This document shows, piece by piece, positions 60,431 through 64,000 of a DNA stretch of 64,000 nucleotides. A program made the translations under genes and the position numbers. The DNA comes from Bradyrhizobium daqingense (GTDB lineage: Bacteria > Pseudomonadota > Alphaproteobacteria > Rhizobiales > Xanthobacteraceae), in contig NZ_CP088014.1 in the NCBI RefSeq assembly GCF_021044685.1, positions 7,550,001 through 7,614,000 on the forward strand, in the 5' to 3' direction. Under the pieces are notes generated by a model. That model saw only the letters and a list, made by a program, of their open reading frames with translations. It did not search any database and was not told the DNA's origin. Position 1 is the stretch's first letter. The number at the start of each line of letters is the position of its first letter.

Positions 60431-61877
60431 CACTACTTTGGCAGATTGTTGATTTTGCCGCGTTTTATAGGATTCCCGAATCAATTTTTCAATGATTCAT
60501 GGGTGGTCGGCTCTTGGAGGGCTGACCATGCCGGGATGGGAAGACGAACTCGAACGCTGGCTGATGCCGTTCTTGGACCGGCTGGGTCATAAGACCCGGC
60601 AGCGGATGTGTCCTCTGTATGTTGCGGGATTGATCGGTCCTGGCGATCGCAAGAGCGTTCAGCCGATGGCGGAACGCCTTGTCACGAGCAACTACGACCA
60701 GTTGCACCATTTCATTGCCGACGGTGTCTGGGACGCGACGCCGCTGGAGACAGAGCTGCTCAACCAGGCGGACCGACTCGTCGGCGGCAGGGATGCGGTG
60801 CTGGTTATTGATGACACCTCACTGCCGAAGAAGGGTGAGCGATCGGTCGGTGTTGCGGCGCAATACGCATCGGCTCTCGGTAAAACTGCAAATTGCCAAA
60901 CGCTGGTGTCTTTAACGCTTGCGCGCGGCGAAGTGCCAGTGATGGTCGCGTTACGTCTCTTTCTGCCTGACAGCTGGACAAGCGACATGCCCCGTTTGAA
61001 GCGCGCTCGCGTGCCAATCGAACACCGAACGCCACGGTCCAAGCCGGAGATCGCTTTGGCCGAGATTGACCGCGCGATGGCAGCCAACATGCGCTTTGGA
61101 TGTGTGCTGGCGGATGCAGGATACGGCCTCAGCGCACCGTTTCGACAAGGGCTAACAGAGCGCGGGCTGGCCTGGGCGGTCGGTATCCCTCGGCACCAGA
61201 AAGTGTATCCCGTCGATGTGAAGCTCATTTGGCCGATCACCAAAGTCCGTGGCAAACCACGAAAGCACCACGTGCCCGATATCTTATCGATTGCGGCAGA
61301 ACAAATGCTGGCCAGCGCCAAATGGAAAACCGTGAGTTGGCGTAGCGGGACGAAAGGTCGGCTCAAAGCCCGATTTGCTGCCCTCCGTGTCCGCACCGCC
61401 GACGGCCCTCCGCAGCGGATATGGGATAAAGGTCAGCAGCATCTCCCAGGCGACGAAGTCTGGCTCATTGGCGAGCAACGTGCCTCCGGGGAGAGCAAAT
61501 ACTATCTCGCCAATCTTCCGGCGACGACGGATCTGCGCACGCTGGCCGCCACCATCAAGGCACGGTGGATTTGTGAGCAGGCGCATCAACAGTTGAAGGA
61601 GGAGCTTGGACTTGATCACTTCGAAGGGCGATCATGGCAAGGTCTTCATCGCCACGCCCTTATGACAATGATTGCCTACGCCTTCCTGCAACATCGTCGC
61701 CTCGCATACGCGGGGCGGAAAAAAAAGAATCAACGGGCCTCCGCCTCAACCAACCATGCCCGCCGTACGCCATGCCATCGTCGATCTCATCCTTCGGCCG
61801 CCGCCTCAGCAATGCCCATATTGCCGAAAGCAAATCCTTGAAAAACAGCGGCCAAAACACATTCTGCCAAAGTAGTG
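60431..61877 (+). mobile_element. IS701-family insertion sequence
   Basis: A 1447-bp element between CTAG copies at 60427-60430 and 61878-61881, the YTAR-type duplication of IS701. Ends CACTACTTTGGCAGA and (reversed) CACTACTTTGGCAGA match. It landed at the right junction of the IS5 element, so it came second. Confidence 0.9.
60528..61841 (+). CDS. IS701-family transposase
   Basis: A 437-residue DDE transposase; ATG 60528 has GGAGG at 60515-60519. Asp-containing LVIDDTSLPKKGERSVGVAA and CVLADAGYG are the first two catalytic regions; EQAHQQLKEELGLDHFEGRS holds the Glu. The frame opens at 60492, but the ribosome site favours 60528. The last 50 residues are in a low-complexity Ala/Arg/Pro stretch. 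Probably active. Confidence 0.88.
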   Translation: MPGWEDELERWLMPFLDRLGHKTRQRMCPLYVAGLIGPGDRKSVQPMAERLVTSNYDQLHHFIADGVWDATPLETELLNQADRLVGGRDAVLVIDDTSLPKKGERSVGVAAQYASALGKTANCQTLVSLTLARGEVPVMVALRLFLPDSWTSDMPRLKRARVPIEHRTPRSKPEIALAEIDRAMAANMRFGCVLADAGYGLSAPFRQGLTERGLAWAVGIPRHQKVYPVDVKLIWPITKVRGKPRKHHVPDILSIAAEQMLASAKWKTVSWRSGTKGRLKARFAALRVRTADGPPQRIWDKGQQHLPGDEVWLIGEQRASGESKYYLANLPATTDLRTLAATIKARWICEQAHQQLKEELGLDHFEGRSWQGLHRHALMTMIAYAFLQHRRLAYAGRKKKNQRASASTNHARRTPCHRRSHPSAAASAMPILPKANP

Positions 61878-63120
61878 CTAGTGCCCCGCGCCGTGATCGA
61901 GAACATGCGTGACCTGCCGCTGCCGGATTTCTCGGACTATTTTGCGGAGGTTGAGGCGTCGCTCTACGCCGACCGCATCCATGCTGGGCTGCCGATGGAG
62001 TTCTCTCGCGGCTGCTGGTGGGGCGAGCGCAGTCATTGCCTGTTTTGCGGGCTGAACGGCGGATCGATGACCTACCGCCAGAAGCCCGCGGGGCAGGCCG
62101 CAGCGGAGATGATTGAGATGTCGGCGCGCTACGGCTCGTCGCGCATCGAAGCTGTAGACAATATTATGGCCATTGACTACCTTGAAAAGGCGCTCCCTCA
62201 CCTCACCGCGCTACCCGAGAAGCTCGCGATCTTCTTTGAGGTCAAAGCCAACCTGAAGCGCCACGAAGTGGAAAAGCTGGCTGCCGCCGGCGTCCGCTGG
62301 ATTCAACCGGGTATTGAGAGCCTGGATACTCGTGTTTTGAAGCTGATGCGCAAAGGAACGACCTCAGCGCACAATGTTCAGCTGTTGAAGTGGTGCCGTC
62401 AGTACGGCGTGCGGGTCAGTTGGAGTTTATTGTGGGGCTTTCCCGGCGAGTGTGATGCATGGTATGCGGAAATGGCCTCTTGGTTGCCGTTGCTGCATCA
62501 TCTGCAGCCGGGACCTGCGGTACGCTTGCGATACCAGCGCTACAGCCCCTATCATTACACAGCTGAGAAACATGGACTGAAGCTGCTCCCGGCCGCCCCC
62601 TATCGCTACGTGTATCCGCTGTCGGAGCGCGATCTCTCGGAACAGGTATACTACTTCGAAGACAGCGAAGACCACGATGTCGGCGGCCATTTCAAACCGC
62701 CCGGGGCTAAATGCCGTCGCCAAGGGCATCGATGCCTGGCTGAAAGCCTGGAGGGGGCCGACTTTCTCTATGCTGTCGATGCAGGACAACGGCGACGAAA
62801 TCATAGTCGAGGACACGCGAGCCATAGCAATCGAGCGCGAACACCGCGTCAGAGGCCTCGAGCGAGAAATTCTTCTGGCCGCGGACGAAGGCTCGCCTGA
62901 AACTCGCCTGTGCGATCGGCCGGGCGCGGCGAATGTAATGCAGGGCGAGATTGATGAGGCGATAGCTAACATGATCGCCCGCAAACTGATCGTACGGCTT
63001 GACGCGCGGCTGGTTGGGCTCGCGTTATGGCATCCATATACGCCAATCCTTCCCCTGACTGCGTTCCCTGGTGGCTATCTCGACCGACGCTCCACGCCAG
63101 TGGCCCTCCCGCGCGAATAA

Positions 63121-64000
63121 GGAAAACTGCGGTGTGCACTTCGCAGGGCCACACCCCTCGCCTGTCTCCTTTGCTTGGCGCTCGCGCCAGCCTTGTCATT
63201 TTTTTCGCCCGCGTCGTTGAGCACAATCAACGGCGTCGAGCCCAAAGCTCCAACATATATGGTTTGAGATATTTGGCCGAAGCGGCGGCGATAATCGCGC
63301 CAACCCTAGTGGAGCCGATGAAGTTTATGCGGCGTTCGTTCCGCATTAGATAGCTTAAATATGCGCTACGAACTGCATCGCTCGATTTTCGTAGACTACT
63401 TCATCGGGCGAAAAGGAGAAACCGCATCGAACTTCAACTGTTTGACACAGGTTGCAGCTGCCAAAGCGTCGTGTAGTTTATCGGTTCGATCATCGGCTGT
63501 AATCGATCCAACTGCTTCGCCGCGTCCAGATCGACACATAGACTTACATTCGTGAGCGACGATGTCGTCACGACTGCACCATCATAAAATGCAGGCAACC
63601 CGCGCATCGTTTCGATGCCGGGGCGAATCCCCTTATCGTCCTCGATCATCATTTGCCGCATTTCCAAATTTATCCGGCGGACATCGAAGAATAGAGCCCC
63701 TCACGATTCACTGCATCTCCCTTAAGCTGTAAAACGATATGATGAACCGGTCCACGATTGCTATGCCGACGCGTAGGGTCAGGGCCTCGCTCGGCCGCGA
63801 AGCTTCTCGTCGGGCTGGTCAACGCTGGATTTGGAGTGCCTGTCAGGTTCCATGGCTCGATTGTTCTGATCCTCACCAGTTGTCCGTGAACAAGCCTCCA
63901 AGCACTTGATTGAGAGTCTGTTTTCCGGTTGCGGCGGCATTTGAGATTGCAGGGGATTGGGGCTTCACAGCAAAAACCTGCAATTTCGATTTTGGATTTC
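63121..64000. other. Degenerate region at window end
   Basis: On the minus strand, INLEMRQMMIEDDKGIRPGI continues in frame from GALFFDVRR just upstream, and another frame to its right reads GPVHHIVLQLKGDAVNREG, so a small broken gene may lie at about 63430-63880. I cannot assign it. No other gene or boundary is visible. Confidence 0.3.

Larger units (their letters stand above)
58868..63120 (+). pseudogene. RiPP maturation radical-SAM protein, cut by two insertion sequences
   Basis: The left part (58868-59593) is the B12-binding-like half (VLVNMPVSAVERPSLALGLL, YVVSGEADALIG) and stops in TTA. The right part starts 61881 with LVPRAVIENMRDLPLPDFSD and holds CWWGERSHCLFCGLNGGSMT, the CX7CX2C radical-SAM motif of ocin-type maturases (RiPP maturation protein 1 family). 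Removing IS701 and IS5 elements rejoins RDL and VPRAVIEN exactly in frame. A frameshift near 62690 then moves to LNAVAKGIDAWLKAWRGPTF and LVGLALWHPYTPILP, stopping at 63120. Original product about 655 residues. Confidence 0.85.

Noticed and set aside
1..64000. CRISPR array, tRNA or rRNA genes
   Set aside because: I saw no regularly spaced direct repeats beyond the three hip operators and no tRNA-like TTCGAATC arm or rRNA sequence.

Overview
This window is a piece of a rhizobial symbiosis island, almost certainly from Bradyrhizobium. Positions 1920 to 15597 carry a nodulation locus in Bradyrhizobium order (nodD2, nodD1, a divergent nod box, an upstream nodY/nodK-position gene, nodA-B-C-S-U-I-J, nolO, nodZ), followed by nolA. 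NodA, NodZ and NolA read like known Bradyrhizobium proteins. All assignments come from reading the sequence; no database search was run.

Layout. 355-5236: a short-chain dehydrogenase, nodZ and a frameshifted nolO. 5480-13017: nodJ, nodI, nodU, nodS, nodC, nodB, nodA, one unrecognised leader gene and the nod box, all transcribed leftward. 13027-17228: nodD1, nodD2, a small ORF and nolA. 17391-30845: sparse region with a broken ABC binding-protein gene, short conserved ORFs, an outer-membrane beta-barrel protein, a LuxR remnant, a TauE/SafE permease, hemN and a membrane coiled-coil protein. 30845-35102: an OprB-like porin gene cut by an IS630-type element that is itself cut by an IS5-type element. 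35430-45111: type III secretion-linked region with three tts-box-like promoters, two badly decayed effector genes, an AbiEii remnant, and intact pectinesterase and polygalacturonase genes. 45917-54719: a complete Wadjet (jetABCD) operon and a hipBA module with three evenly spaced operators. 54971-63120: an IS481 remnant, then a ruined RiPP cluster: an intact Nif11-type precursor with a valine-rich tail, a frameshifted radical-SAM epimerase, and a radical-SAM maturase split by two insertion sequences.

Function. The nod genes make and export a chitin-oligosaccharide Nod factor: NodC builds the backbone, NodB deacetylates, NodA acylates, NodS methylates, NodU (and formerly NolO) carbamoylates, NodZ fucosylates and NodIJ exports. 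NodD1/NodD2 and NolA regulate. A shared 33-bp element with TTGA, a 19-bp spacer and a TAG-type -10 lies upstream of nolA, nodD2 and two other positions and is proposed as the NolA-responsive promoter.

State of the DNA. Long genes (nod operon apart from nolO, hemN, jetABCD, hipBA, pectin genes) are intact, whereas effectors, the RiPP enzymes, the porin and the ABC binding protein are broken. This looks like selective decay of accessory genes rather than uniform sequencing error, although single-base indels in nolO and the RiPP genes should be confirmed.
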